From Streptomyces sp. NBC_00341 (lineage in GTDB: Bacteria > Actinomycetota > Actinomycetes > Streptomycetales > Streptomycetaceae): 64,000 bases of DNA. Shown one piece after another: positions 39,031 to 48,429 of this stretch. The stretch is taken from the NCBI RefSeq assembly GCF_041435055.1, contig NZ_CP108002.1, positions 2,108,001 to 2,172,000 of the forward strand, given 5' to 3'. Below the pieces are notes generated by a model, which saw nothing but the letters and a program-made list of their open reading frames with translations, did no database searches and was not told the origin of the DNA. Position 1 is the first letter of the stretch, and every line of letters starts with the position of its first letter. The position numbers and the translations under genes were made by a program.

Positions 39031-41457
39031 ATGAGCGGTCGTGGTCGGCTGGCGCTGTGCGCCTATGCGGCGACGCTGATGGCGGCGTGTTCGATGCTGC
39101 CGCTGGTCGATCCGGTCAGCTGGCTGGTGCAGGCCGCGTTCCTGCTGGCCATCCAGTACGGGGTGGGTGCGCTCGGCCGCCGGGTGCCGCTGCCGCGGCT
39201 GCTGACCGTCGCCGTGCAGCTGCTGGTCACGCTGATGCTGCTCACCGTGGCGTTCGCCCGGGAGCAGGCGCTGGCGGGGTTCCTGCCGGGGCCGCAGACC
39301 GTGATGCTGCTCGCGGATCTGCTGTCGGAGGGTGCCGATGACGTCAGCCGGTACGCGATTCCGGCTCCGGCCACGGCGGGCATCCGGCTGATGCTGGTGG
39401 GCGGTGTGCTGCTGGTCGGTCTGGCGGTGGACGTGCTGGCGGTGACGTTCCGCAGTGCCGCGCCGGCCGGGCTCCCCCTGCTGGCCCTGTACTCCGTCGC
39501 GGCAGGGCTGTCGGACGGCGGCGCGGACTGGCTGTGGTTCCTCCTCGCCGCCTGCGGCTACCTGCTTCTGCTGCTGGCCGAGGGGCGCGACCGGCTCTCG
39601 CAGTGGGGACGGGTCTTCGCCGGTGCGGCCGGGCCCGCCAGAGGTCCGGTCGGTGGCGGCCTGTCGGGCGGCGGAGCGCTCGCGCCGGTGCGCACGGGGC
39701 GGCGGATCGGCGCGCTGGCCCTGGGAATCGCGCTGGTCGTGCCCGCGGCGCTGCCCGCTCTCGACAGCGGTCTGCTGTCCGGTTCGGGGGCCGGCAACGG
39801 GAAGGGGGGCGGTGGCGGCACCATCTCCGCGGTGAACCCGCTCGTCTCCCTGCAGAACAACCTCAACCAGCCGGAGAACCGGCAGGTGATGTCCTACCGC
39901 ACCAACTCGAACAGCCCACAGGACTTCTATCTGCGGATCCTGGCGCTGGACCAGTTCAACGGCAACGAATGGCGGGCGTCGACCCGTCGGCTGAAGGACG
40001 TGCCGAAGCGGCTGCCGAGCCCCGGGGGGCTGTCCCCGGAGGTCGCGGTCACGGAGATCAGCTCGAACATCTCCGCGTCCAGTTCGTACCGGCAGACGTA
40101 TCTGCCGCTGCCCTATCCGGCGACCGAGGTCCGGGTCGGCGGGCACTGGCGGTACGAGTCCGAGGGGCGCACCCTCGTCGGTGACGGCGGGGAGACGACC
40201 CAGGGGGCGCAGTACCAGGTGTCCAGCCTGGTCGTGCAACCGACGTCGGACCAGCTGGCCGACGCGGGACCGGCCCCGGCCGCCATCCAGCGCGAGTACA
40301 CCCGGGTGCCCGACTCGCTGCCGAAGGTGGTCAGGGAGACGGCGGACAAGGTGACGCGGGGCGCCGGAAACGCCTACGAGCAGGCGGTGAAGCTGCAGGA
40401 CTACTTCGCCTCCGAGGGCGGGTTCACCTACAACACCTCGGTGAACTCCGGCACCGGCAGCGCGGCGATCGGCCGCTTCCTGAAGGACAAGGAGGGCTTC
40501 TGCGTCCACTTCTCCTTCACGATGGCCGCGATGGCCCGGACGCTCGGGATTCCCGCCAGGGTCGCCATCGGCTTCACTCCGGGGACCACGCAGTCGGACG
40601 GTTCTACGTCGGTCGGGCTGCGCGATGCGCACGCCTGGCCGGAGCTGTATTTCGAGGGCGTGGGCTGGACCCGGTTCGAGCCGACGCCGACGCGTGGCAC
40701 CGCCCCGTCGTACACCCTGCCGGACGCCCCCTCGGGCGATCCGGCCGGTCCGGACCGGCCGGAGACGGGCGCGTCGGCCGCCACGCCGGTCGCCCCGTCC
40801 GCCTCGGAGAGCTGCCCGGCGCAGTCGCGCAAGCAGGGCGAGTGCGGCAACACGGTGGCGCCGGGAGCGGTGGGCCCGACGGATTCGGGGACGCCGACCG
40901 GCACGGTGGTCGGCGTGATCCTGCTGGTGGTGCTCGTCCTGCTGCTGCCGATGCTGCCGATGCTCTGGCGGATCCGGGCACGGGCCCGCAGGCTGGGCTT
41001 CTCCGCCGGGCGTACGCCGGGTGACGTCACCGCCAGAACGCTGGCCGCCTGGCGGGAGATCACCGATACGGCGTGGGACCACGGCATCGTCCCGGACGAG
41101 TCCCTGACCCCGCGCAAGGCCGCGGAGCGCCTCGTGCGGCTGGGACGGCTCGACACCAACGGGGCCGAGGCGGTGCACCGGGTGGCGGGCGCGGTGGAGC
41201 AGGTCCTCTACGCGCCGGAGCCGCGGCCCGAGGCGGGGCTCTCCGAGGACGTGCAGACCGTACGGGCCGCACTGCGGGCCTCCGTCGGCGGGCTGCTCCG
41301 GCTCCGCGCGATCGTGGCACCGCGCTCGGCCGTACGGGTGGTGTGGGCGGCCTCTGACCGCCGGGCAGCGCTGACCGCCCGGTGGCACCTGCCCCGGCGA
41401 CCGGCCTGGCTGCGGCGACCGGCCTGGTCGCGGCGCCCGTCCGGCCAGGAGGGCTGA
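39031..41457 (+). CDS. DUF3488/transglutaminase-like membrane protein (TgpA type)
   Basis: An 808-residue protein. About six N-terminal membrane helices (to about residue 260) are followed by an extracytoplasmic transglutaminase-like domain with Cys491 in KEGFCVHFSFTMAAMA and His534 in LRDAHAWPELYFEG, a further membrane helix (about 630-650: VVGVILLVVLVLLLPML), and a cytoplasmic DUF4129-like tail. It is the third gene of the MoxR operon. The substrate is unknown; roles in wall or surface protein processing are inferred. ATG 39031 follows GGGGACGGG. Confidence 0.88.
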   Translation: MSGRGRLALCAYAATLMAACSMLPLVDPVSWLVQAAFLLAIQYGVGALGRRVPLPRLLTVAVQLLVTLMLLTVAFAREQALAGFLPGPQTVMLLADLLSEGADDVSRYAIPAPATAGIRLMLVGGVLLVGLAVDVLAVTFRSAAPAGLPLLALYSVAAGLSDGGADWLWFLLAACGYLLLLLAEGRDRLSQWGRVFAGAAGPARGPVGGGLSGGGALAPVRTGRRIGALALGIALVVPAALPALDSGLLSGSGAGNGKGGGGGTISAVNPLVSLQNNLNQPENRQVMSYRTNSNSPQDFYLRILALDQFNGNEWRASTRRLKDVPKRLPSPGGLSPEVAVTEISSNISASSSYRQTYLPLPYPATEVRVGGHWRYESEGRTLVGDGGETTQGAQYQVSSLVVQPTSDQLADAGPAPAAIQREYTRVPDSLPKVVRETADKVTRGAGNAYEQAVKLQDYFASEGGFTYNTSVNSGTGSAAIGRFLKDKEGFCVHFSFTMAAMARTLGIPARVAIGFTPGTTQSDGSTSVGLRDAHAWPELYFEGVGWTRFEPTPTRGTAPSYTLPDAPSGDPAGPDRPETGASAATPVAPSASESCPAQSRKQGECGNTVAPGAVGPTDSGTPTGTVVGVILLVVLVLLLPMLPMLWRIRARARRLGFSAGRTPGDVTARTLAAWREITDTAWDHGIVPDESLTPRKAAERLVRLGRLDTNGAEAVHRVAGAVEQVLYAPEPRPEAGLSEDVQTVRAALRASVGGLLRLRAIVAPRSAVRVVWAASDRRAALTARWHLPRRPAWLRRPAWSRRPSGQEG

Positions 41458-41597
41458 CACCGCCTGACACCGCCCCGGTGTCCGGGTGGGCTGCCGGGCC
41501 CGCCCGGACGCCGGGCTCACACCCGCCGGGCTCACACCGTCCGACCGGTGTCCCCCTGGCGTTCTCCCGGGGCGGACACACCTGTGCGGACACACGT

Positions 41598-41633
41598 GTG
41601 AGGGGCGGCCGCAGAAATGCGACCGCCCCTCAC
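41598..41633. terminator. Bidirectional hairpin terminator
   Basis: GTGAGGGGCGG with CGCA (41598-41613) pairs with 41618-41633 around a GAAA loop, with one C/A mismatch. It sits between the convergent MoxR-operon transglutaminase gene and the DUF3040 gene and can serve both. Confidence 0.8.
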
Positions 41634-41652
41634 CCATAAGTGTTCGAAGCGC

Positions 41653-42051
41653 TTACTGGCCCTGCTCATCGCGGCGGCGCTGCCACCGCTGCTCGATCCG
41701 GTTCATCACGGTCCGGCGCTGTTTGGGCTGTCGACGCTCGCCCCCGCCTCCGGTCCCTGCTGTCTGTTGCTCGCCGGGCTTGGGCGCTTTGCGCCAGCCC
41801 GTGACCGCGAGCACCGCGCAGCCCAGCATGACGAGGAACCCCACCACGCTGATCCAGATCTGCTGGGCGACCATTCCGGCCATGAGGAGCGCGATACCCA
41901 CCAGGAAGCCAGCAACTGCCTGGTAGACCCGTCGCCGGGTGTACGTACGCAGCCCGCTTCCCTCAAGCGCTGTCGCGAACTTGGGATCTTCGGCGTACAG
42001 CGCTCGCTCCATTTGCTCGAGCATTCGCTGCTCGTGCTCCGAGAGCGGCAC
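41653..42051 (-). CDS. DUF3040 membrane protein
   Basis: A 132-residue protein typical of actinobacteria. It opens with the conserved MPLSEHEQRMLEQMERAL amphipathic segment, has two membrane helices (about 43-63 and 66-86) and a basic, Gln/Arg-rich tail. No function is established. GTG 42051 is preceded by GAGGAGG. Confidence 0.9.
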   Translation of the reverse strand: MPLSEHEQRMLEQMERALYAEDPKFATALEGSGLRTYTRRRVYQAVAGFLVGIALLMAGMVAQQIWISVVGFLVMLGCAVLAVTGWRKAPKPGEQQTAGTGGGGERRQPKQRRTVMNRIEQRWQRRRDEQGQ

Positions 42052-42335
42052 GGAGTCCTCCTCGTCGTCGGCCGCGGGGGGCGGCCGGTATGCGGCCCTT
42101 CCAGGATAGGCAGGGAATCGTCCCCGTGAAACCCGCCCTCATTGCCAATCAGCCAGTCCGGGCCGCCACGACGGCTCAGCTGCTGAGGCGTTGATTCCCC
42201 AACCTCCGATCCATCATGCCGGATGGTGTCCTCCGATCATACGGGGCTCAGGCGCTGATCGGGGCTGCTGGGCCGTACTCCGTCTGCGGCTGCGTTGCTG
42301 ATCAGCCGCGCTAGCGGCGTGATACGGCCGGTGGC
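42052..42335. other. Intergenic, no gene seen
   Basis: This 284-bp stretch holds the DUF3040 promoter and the end region of the methyltransferase gene. I see no RNA gene, no strong hairpin and no supported open frame. Confidence 0.5.
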
Positions 42336-43094
42336 TCAGGCCTGCCTGGCACCCAGAACGTGCAGCTGGGTCGCCACCGAATGGAAAGCCGGCAGTTCCG
42401 CGGCCGCCGTCTCCAGCTTGAGCAGGGCTTCCATCGCGCCGGGCTCGGTGTCCACCAGCACGCCCGGAACGAGGTCCGCGAAGACGCGTACGCCGTGCAC
42501 CGCGCCGACCTCGGCACCGGCCGCGGAGACCAGCTCGGTGAGCTGCTCGGCCGTGTAGCGCCGGGGCATCGGGTCGCCGTCGCCCCAGCGGCCCGCCGGG
42601 TCGCTGAGCGCCTGCCTGGCCTCGGTGAAGTGGCCGGCGAGCGCACGGGCCAGGACCGCGCCGCCCAGCCCGGCGGCGAGCAGGCTGAGGGCGCCTCCCG
42701 GCCGGAGCGCGTCCACCGCGTTGCGCACGCCCTGTGCGGGGTCGTCCACGTACTCCAGGACTCCGTGGCAGAGCGCCGCGTCGTAGCCACCGCGCCCGAC
42801 CACGTCGAACAGGCCGAGGATGTCGCCCTGGACACCGTGGACCCGGTCTGCCACCCCGGCCTCCGCGGCGCGGCGCTCCAGCGCGAAGAGCGCGTTGGGG
42901 CTGGGGTCGACGACGGTGACCCGGTGGCCGAGGCGGGCCACCGGCACGGCGAAGTTGCCCGTGCCGCCGCCGGTGTCCACTACGTCCAGGGCATCCCTGC
43001 CGGTCGCCTTGACCTGACGGTCGAGGGCGTCCTTGAGGACCTCCCAGACCACGGCGGTACGGAGGGAGGCGCGGGGGCGCAGCTGGTCCGACAC
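42336..43094 (-). CDS. SAM-dependent methyltransferase (class I)
   Basis: A 252-residue methyltransferase_11/25-type enzyme. The SAM-binding motif is VVDTGGGTGNFAVPVA (about 38-53), then TVVDPSPNAL, and YDAALCHGVLEYVDDP. The acceptor is not predictable. GTG 43094 opens directly on the family N-terminus. Confidence 0.88.
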   Translation of the reverse strand: MSDQLRPRASLRTAVVWEVLKDALDRQVKATGRDALDVVDTGGGTGNFAVPVARLGHRVTVVDPSPNALFALERRAAEAGVADRVHGVQGDILGLFDVVGRGGYDAALCHGVLEYVDDPAQGVRNAVDALRPGGALSLLAAGLGGAVLARALAGHFTEARQALSDPAGRWGDGDPMPRRYTAEQLTELVSAAGAEVGAVHGVRVFADLVPGVLVDTEPGAMEALLKLETAAAELPAFHSVATQLHVLGARQA

Positions 43095-43196
43095 GGCAGT
43101 TGACTCCTCGGCACGGGCCGCCGCTGGGGGCGGAGCGTGAACAGCGCAGGTGATAGGTCCCGACCACCCTATTGCCTCGCGCCGCCCGCACCGCCC

Positions 43197-43721
43197 TCAC
43201 TCGTCGGAGCGCTCCCCGCGGGGCTGCGGGAGCACCGGCTGGAGGACCAGCAGCCGCTCCACCAGGCGCAGGAACATCGCCGCGTCACGCAGCAGATCGT
43301 CCGCGTCACGCCGGCCCGCCGCACCGGGTATGCCCGCCTCCGCACGGGCCCGGCGCCGGGCACCGGAGGCGAACAGCGCGCTCCACTCGGTCAGCTCGGG
43401 GGCGAGCTCGGGGAGGACCTCCCAGGCGCTGCGGATCTTCTCGCGCCGCCGCCGGGAGGGCTCGGGGCGCCCCCGGACGGCGAGCACGGCGGCGGCGGTG
43501 CGCAGCGCGGCGAGGTGGGCGGTGGCATACCGCTCGTTGGGCACGTCGAGAACAGCTGCCTCTTCGAGGCCGGCGCGGGCCTGGGCGAGGAGATCGAGAG
43601 CGGCGGGCGGCGCCGTGGCGCGCCGGAGAACGGGGTGGACGTCGTGCGCCGGACCGGTCGGTGAGGGGGCAGGGCCGTCTGCGCGGCGTCGCGGGGCGGC
43701 TGCTGCGGACGAGTGGGCCAT
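43197..43721 (-). CDS. SAV_6107-type HEPN domain protein
   Basis: A 174-residue, mostly helical protein. After a Pro/Ala-rich leader of about 45 residues, a HEPN-like helical domain runs LDLLAQARAGLEEAA to RLVERLLVLQPVLP. It matches my memory of a Streptomyces-specific HEPN family; HEPN proteins are often RNases or nucleotide-binding partners, but the usual R-x4-6-H motif is not obvious, so activity is unknown. ATG 43721 has AGGAGG upstream. Confidence 0.75.
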   Translation of the reverse strand: MAHSSAAAAPRRRADGPAPSPTGPAHDVHPVLRRATAPPAALDLLAQARAGLEEAAVLDVPNERYATAHLAALRTAAAVLAVRGRPEPSRRRREKIRSAWEVLPELAPELTEWSALFASGARRRARAEAGIPGAAGRRDADDLLRDAAMFLRLVERLLVLQPVLPQPRGERSDE

Positions 43722-43853
43722 GACAGAACCTCCTGTCTCGTAACGGCTCGGTGGCCGTCTGTATCCATCGTGACGGCCCCCACTGACAATCGGCCCCGAT
43801 CGCCTCCTGACCTGGGATTTTGCTTCGATCGCAAGTTCGGGCTACCTTTTTGT

Positions 43854-43867
43854 ACTGACCAGTCAGT
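43854..43867. promoter_or_regulatory. TetR-type operator before ABC/YhgE operon
   Basis: ACTGACCAGTCAGT is a perfect palindrome, 22 bp upstream of the GTG of the ABC-ATPase gene. Its form (ACTGAC, two bases, GTCAGT) matches operators of many TetR repressors. The operon ends with a TetR gene at 46793, the likely autoregulating ligand. Confidence 0.75.
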
Positions 43868-43888
43868 TCAAATGGATGGGGAGAGCTT

Positions 43889-44704
43889 GTGGACAGCCCG
43901 CACGGGGCCGCCGTCACCGCCGGGAATCTCGGGCTCAAGGGGCCGCGCGGCTGGGCCTTCCGGGATGTGACCTTCAGCGCCGGGCCCGGCTCCCTGGTCG
44001 CGGTCGAGGGCCCCTCCGGCTCCGGCCGCACCTGCCTGCTGCTCACCCTCACCGGCCGGATGCGCCCGTCGGAGGGCCGCGCGGAGACCGGCGGGCTGCG
44101 CCTGCCGCGCCGGGCCGCCGCCGTACGGCGCATCGCCGCACTGGGACCCGTGCCGGGGGTCAGCGAGCTGGACCCGGCCCTCACGGTCGCCGAGCACCTG
44201 CGCGAACGCGCCCTGCTCCAGCGCCGCTACGACGGGTCCCTGCGCGCCCTGCTGCGCCCGCGCCGCGAGCGCGCCGCCGCGGCCGGGGCCCGGATCGACG
44301 CGGCACTGGACGCGGCCGGGCTCGCCCCCGCCACCCTGCCCAAGGCCGAACGGACCTGCGTACGGGATCTGGAGCGGCTGGAGGCACTGCGGCTCTCCGT
44401 CGCCCTCGCCCTGATCGGGCGGCCGGCGCTGATCGCGGTGGACGACGCCGACCTGAAACTCTCCGACGCCGAACGCGCCGAGGCCTGGGAACTGCTGCGC
44501 GCCCTCGCCGCCGACGGTACGACCGTGCTGGCCGTGTGCAGCGGCCCGGCCCCGAAGGACGCGGTGACCGTACGCACGGGAGCCGGCACCACAGAGAGCA
44601 CCGCCGACACCGGCACCACCAGCACCACCAGCACCACCAAGAACAGCACCGACACGGACGACGAAGGGACCGCCGATGCGTTCGCCGCGACTGGCCGCTC
44701 TTGA
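43889..44704 (+). CDS. Degenerate ABC-type ATP-binding protein
   Basis: A 271-residue protein with an ABC nucleotide-binding fold that has lost key features. Walker A reads GPSGSGRT, with Arg where the catalytic Lys should be (around residue 48). Walker B reads ALIAVDDAD with Asp in place of the catalytic Glu. No LSGGQ signature is seen where RTCVRDLERLEAL occurs. A Thr/Ser-rich tail of about 50 residues ends the protein and overlaps the next gene by 29 bp. It may be a regulatory partner of the YhgE/Pip protein. GTG 43889 has GGGGAGAG upstream. Confidence 0.75.
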   Translation: MDSPHGAAVTAGNLGLKGPRGWAFRDVTFSAGPGSLVAVEGPSGSGRTCLLLTLTGRMRPSEGRAETGGLRLPRRAAAVRRIAALGPVPGVSELDPALTVAEHLRERALLQRRYDGSLRALLRPRRERAAAAGARIDAALDAAGLAPATLPKAERTCVRDLERLEALRLSVALALIGRPALIAVDDADLKLSDAERAEAWELLRALAADGTTVLAVCSGPAPKDAVTVRTGAGTTESTADTGTTSTTSTTKNSTDTDDEGTADAFAATGRS

Positions 44705-46763
44705 GCTGCGACGCTTCGGCCGGGGCAGGCTGCCGAGGGCCGCCCTCGCCGCCCTCCTGCTGCTGCCACTGCTCTACGGCGCCCTGTACCTGTGGTCGTT
44801 CTGGGACCCGTACGGCCGCCTGGACCGCATCCCGGTCGCCCTGGTCAACGACGACAAGGGCGCCGCCGCCGAGGGCGAGCGCATCGAGGCCGGGGACGAG
44901 ATCACTGGAAAGCTGCTCGACTCCAAGGTCTTCGACTGGCACGAGGTCAGCGCGAAGGAGGCCGACAAGGGCGTCGAGGACGGCACGTACTACCTCTCGC
45001 TGCGCATGCCGTCGGACTTCAGCGAGCGCATCGCCTCCAGCTCCGGGGACTCCCCCGAGACCGGCGCGCTCCAGGTGCGCACCAACGACGCGAACAACTA
45101 CATCGTCGGCCAGATCTCCCGGACGGTCTTCTCCGAGGTCCGCACCGCCGCCTCTGCCAACGCCTCGCGCGGCTTCCTGGACCGGATCTTCATCAACTTC
45201 TCCGATCTCCACGACGCGACGGCGAAGGCCGCCAAGGGCGCCGACGATCTCCGGGGCGGCATCGGCAAGGCGAAGAAGGGCTCCAAGGACCTCGCGGACG
45301 GGCTGAAGGACGCGAAGGCGGGCAGCAGCCGGCTGGCCGGCGGCATCGTCAAGCTGAACACCGGCGCGGGCGACCTGAAGACCGGCTCGCACCAGGTCGC
45401 GGACGGCACGCAGTTGCTCGCCGACAAGGTGAACGCGGTGGCGGCCGACATCCGCCCGTTCCTGAAGGACAACGGAAAGTCGATCGGGGACACCGCCCGG
45501 CTGGTGGCCGATTCCTCGCAGACCGTACGGGACAACCTCGACGTGCTGGTCGAGGCCGCGCCCGCCGCCGCCACCGCGGCGCACACGGCATCCGACGATC
45601 TCGCCGCCGTCCACCGCACCCGGTGCGAGGAGCAGCCGCTCCCCGACGCCACCGTCTGCGCACCGCTCAAGCGGGCCGTGACGGCCGCCGCCGATGTGGC
45701 GGCCGTGGCCGACGACGTGAACGTCCTGGTGACGAACCAGCACGGGGACCTCAAGACGCTCCGGGGCCAACTGGCCACCCTGCAGAAGCAGGCCGACGCC
45801 CTCGCCGAGCGCTCACCGCACCTGGACGAGGACCTGAGCGGCGCGGTCAAGAAGATCAACGCGCTCAACACCGGCGCCCACAAGGTCGCCAAGGGCGCCG
45901 CCCAGCTGCACACCGGGCTGGCCACGGCCCAGACGGGTTCGGCCGAGCTGAACACCGGCGTGGGCGATCTGAAGAAGGGCGCGACGAGCCTGGACGGCGG
46001 GATGGTCCGGCTCAAGGACGGTTCGGCCACCCTCGCCCAGGGACTCAACGAGGGGGCCGGCAAGATCCCCGACTACGACAAGAAGGACCGTGACGCCCGT
46101 ACCGGGGTGATGGCCGACCCGGTGCAGCTCGCATCCCAGTCGCTGCACGCCGCCCCGAACTACGGCACCGGCTTCGCGCCGTACTTCATCCCGCTCTCCC
46201 TCTGGGTCGGCGCGATGGTGGCGTACATGCTGATCCAGCCGCTGAACCGGCGCGCGCTTGCCGCCGGGGCCCCGGCCTGGCGGATCGCCCTCGCGGGCTG
46301 GCTGCCGGTGGCGGCGATCGGGCTGCTCCAGGTGGCCGCCCTGATGTCCGTACTGCACTGGGGCCTCGGACTGCAGATGGTCCGGGCAGCCGGGACGGTC
46401 GGCTTCCTGGCGCTGGTGACCTGCTGTTTCGCCGCGATCGTGCAGTGGCTGAACGCCCGCTTCGGGGCGGCGGGGCGCATCCTCGTCCTCGCGGTGCTGA
46501 TGCTCCAGCTGACCTCGGCCGGGGGCACTTACCCCGTCCAGACCAGTCCGGGCTTCTTCAACGCGATCCATCCCTATCTGCCGATGAGCTACGTCGTCGA
46601 GGGGCTGCGCCGGCTGATCACGGGCGGCGGGCTCGGCCCTGTCTGGCAGGGCTGCGCGGTGCTGACGGCCTTCACCGCGGGCGCTCTCGCGCTGACCGCC
46701 GTCTCGGCGCGCCGCAAGCAGATGTGGACCGTGGACCGGCTGCACCCGGAGCTGAGCCTGTGA
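44676..46763 (+). CDS. YhgE/Pip-family membrane protein
   Basis: A 695-residue protein. The N-terminal membrane helix (about 22-42) is followed by the Pip domain IPVALVNDDKGA. A long extracytoplasmic region (about 45-480) carries repeated Lys/Gly/Leu heptad-like units (KAKKGSKDLADGLKDAK, LNTGAGDLKTGSHQVADG type). About six C-terminal ABC-2-like membrane helices (about 500-685) include YPVQTSPGFFNAIHPYLPMSY. Family members include phage-infection protein and type VII-like secretion factors; the substrate here is unknown. Translation is coupled to the ATPase gene by overlap. Confidence 0.85.
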   Translation: MRSPRLAALELRRFGRGRLPRAALAALLLLPLLYGALYLWSFWDPYGRLDRIPVALVNDDKGAAAEGERIEAGDEITGKLLDSKVFDWHEVSAKEADKGVEDGTYYLSLRMPSDFSERIASSSGDSPETGALQVRTNDANNYIVGQISRTVFSEVRTAASANASRGFLDRIFINFSDLHDATAKAAKGADDLRGGIGKAKKGSKDLADGLKDAKAGSSRLAGGIVKLNTGAGDLKTGSHQVADGTQLLADKVNAVAADIRPFLKDNGKSIGDTARLVADSSQTVRDNLDVLVEAAPAAATAAHTASDDLAAVHRTRCEEQPLPDATVCAPLKRAVTAAADVAAVADDVNVLVTNQHGDLKTLRGQLATLQKQADALAERSPHLDEDLSGAVKKINALNTGAHKVAKGAAQLHTGLATAQTGSAELNTGVGDLKKGATSLDGGMVRLKDGSATLAQGLNEGAGKIPDYDKKDRDARTGVMADPVQLASQSLHAAPNYGTGFAPYFIPLSLWVGAMVAYMLIQPLNRRALAAGAPAWRIALAGWLPVAAIGLLQVAALMSVLHWGLGLQMVRAAGTVGFLALVTCCFAAIVQWLNARFGAAGRILVLAVLMLQLTSAGGTYPVQTSPGFFNAIHPYLPMSYVVEGLRRLITGGGLGPVWQGCAVLTAFTAGALALTAVSARRKQMWTVDRLHPELSL

Positions 46764-46792
46764 GCAGCCCGGGACCTGTGAGAATCAGGAGC

Positions 46793-47404
46793 ATGGAAAG
46801 CAGTAGCACCACGCGCCGCCAGGCCACCCGGCAGAAGCTCTACGAGGCGGCCGTGACCCTCATCGCCGAGAAGGGCTTCTCGGCCACCACGGTGGACGAG
46901 ATCGCCGAGCGCGCCGGGGTCGCCAAGGGCACGGTCTACTACAACTTCAAGAGCAAGACCGAGCTGTTCGAGGAGTTGCTGCGGCACGGCGTCGGACTGC
47001 TCACCGCCTCGCTGCGTGCGGCGGAGGAGGAGACCGACGCCCGGGGCGGCAGCCGGGTCGAGGCACTGGACGCCATGATCCGGGCGGGTCTGGCCTTCAT
47101 CGACCGCTATCCCGCCTTCACCCAGCTGTACGTGGCGGAGCTCTGGCGCACGAACCGGGCCTGGCAGGCGACCCTACTGGTGGTGCGTCAGGAGGCCGTC
47201 GCCGTGGTCGAGGGAGTGCTCAGGGCGGGAGTCGCGGGCGGCGAGCTCAGCGAGGAGATCGACATCCCGCTGACGGCGGCCGCGCTCGTCGGCATGGTGC
47301 TGGTGGCGGCGCTGGACTGGCAGGCGTTCCAGCCGGAGCGGTCGATCGACGACGTGCACTCGGCGCTGTCCCTGCTGCTGCACGGCCGCGTCAGCGGGCG
47401 CTGA
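46793..47404 (+). CDS. TetR-family transcriptional regulator
   Basis: A 203-residue repressor. The N-terminal helix-turn-helix is TVDEIAERAGVAKGTVYYNFKSK (about residues 30-52), and the C-terminal ligand domain is helical and hydrophobic. It lies 29 bp after the YhgE gene, in the same operon, so it most likely represses that operon through the palindrome at 43854-43867. ATG 46793 has CAGGAG just upstream. Confidence 0.92.
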   Translation: MESSSTTRRQATRQKLYEAAVTLIAEKGFSATTVDEIAERAGVAKGTVYYNFKSKTELFEELLRHGVGLLTASLRAAEEETDARGGSRVEALDAMIRAGLAFIDRYPAFTQLYVAELWRTNRAWQATLLVVRQEAVAVVEGVLRAGVAGGELSEEIDIPLTAAALVGMVLVAALDWQAFQPERSIDDVHSALSLLLHGRVSGR

Positions 47405-47780
47405 CCCGGCCGTGCCGCGAGCCCACAGGCTCCGGCGGTCCGGACGCACGACGACGCCGGTCCGACCGGGCCCGATCCCCCCGGGCCTCGCCTGACCGGC
47501 GTCATCCGTACTGCCGGAGAGCCTCCCCCGTGACCCCGTTCGTTCCCCCGTGGTCCCGGGCCCTCCGTCGCTGCCCCCGTTCGGACGGGGCGCCGCGGCT
47601 GTTCCGCCGCCCCGTGCCGGCGGTACCGTCGCGGCGCCCCTCCCGTGGTCACCACTCTGCCGTCCGCGCAGGTCGCGGCCCATCCGCGTCCCTACTCATC
47701 TCGCGTACTAGGTACGGATACTCAGACCTGCGCACCGAAGCCCTCCCGCGCCCGTACGCCGACTGGTTACGATCGCGTCC
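47405..47780. other. Intergenic region with small palindrome
   Basis: This 376-bp gap is C-rich and has no supported gene. CGTAC-TAG-GTACG (47704-47716) sits about 65 bp before the DUF4126 gene, next to GATACTCA, and may be part of its promoter region. I see no clear terminator for the TetR gene. Confidence 0.45.
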
Positions 47781-48398
47781 GTGTCCGTACTCCCCCTGGT
47801 GTTCACGAGCGGCTGGGCGAGCGGGATCAACGCCTACGCGGTGGTCCTCCTCCTCGGCATATTCGGCGCGACCGGTGTGAGCGACGAGGTGCCCGCCTCG
47901 CTCCAGCGCACCGATGTGCTCGTCGTGGCCGGTGTGCTCTTCCTGTGCGAGCTGGTGGCCGACAAGATCCCCTACGTGGACTCGGTCTGGGACACCGCCC
48001 ACACCGTCATCAGGCCGGTCTCCGGAGCGGTCGTCGCGGCGCTGCTGGCGGGCGGGGACGGTTCGCTGCCGGAGCTGGCGGCCGGGGCCGTCGGCGGTTC
48101 CACCGCGCTGGTGAGCCATCTGGTGAAGGCGGGCACCAGGATGGCGGTCAACACCTCGCCGGAGCCGTTCAGCAACATCGCCATGAGCACGGTCGAGGAC
48201 CTGGGCGTGGCCGGGGTCGTCACGTTCGCCATATTCCATCCCTGGATCGCGGCCACCATCGCCGGGACGCTGCTGGTGCTCGGTCTGGTGATACTGGCCT
48301 TCCTGGCCTCCCGCATCCGCCGGTTCCTGCGCCGCAGGGCGCAGCGGCGGGAGGAGAAGCGGCCGACCGCCGTCCCTTCCCGGTGGCCTGACGGCTGA
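47781..48398 (+). CDS. DUF4126 integral membrane protein
   Basis: A 205-residue membrane protein with four or five helices (about 5-28, 48-62, 75-95, 105-120, 145-180) and a basic Arg/Lys tail. The N-terminal SGWASGINAYAVVLLLGI and DKIPYVDSVWDTAHTVIRPVSGA motifs are those of DUF4126. Function is unknown. GTG start at 47781. Confidence 0.88.
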   Translation: MSVLPLVFTSGWASGINAYAVVLLLGIFGATGVSDEVPASLQRTDVLVVAGVLFLCELVADKIPYVDSVWDTAHTVIRPVSGAVVAALLAGGDGSLPELAAGAVGGSTALVSHLVKAGTRMAVNTSPEPFSNIAMSTVEDLGVAGVVTFAIFHPWIAATIAGTLLVLGLVILAFLASRIRRFLRRRAQRREEKRPTAVPSRWPDG

Positions 48399-48429
48399 GC
48401 CGTCGGTGGCGGCCGTTAAGGTCGCTGCC

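Noticed and set aside
47530..47880. A small gene before the DUF4126 gene
   Set aside because: Pro/Arg/Ser-rich with no ribosome-binding site or recognisable domain; most of it is an alternative frame of the promoter region.
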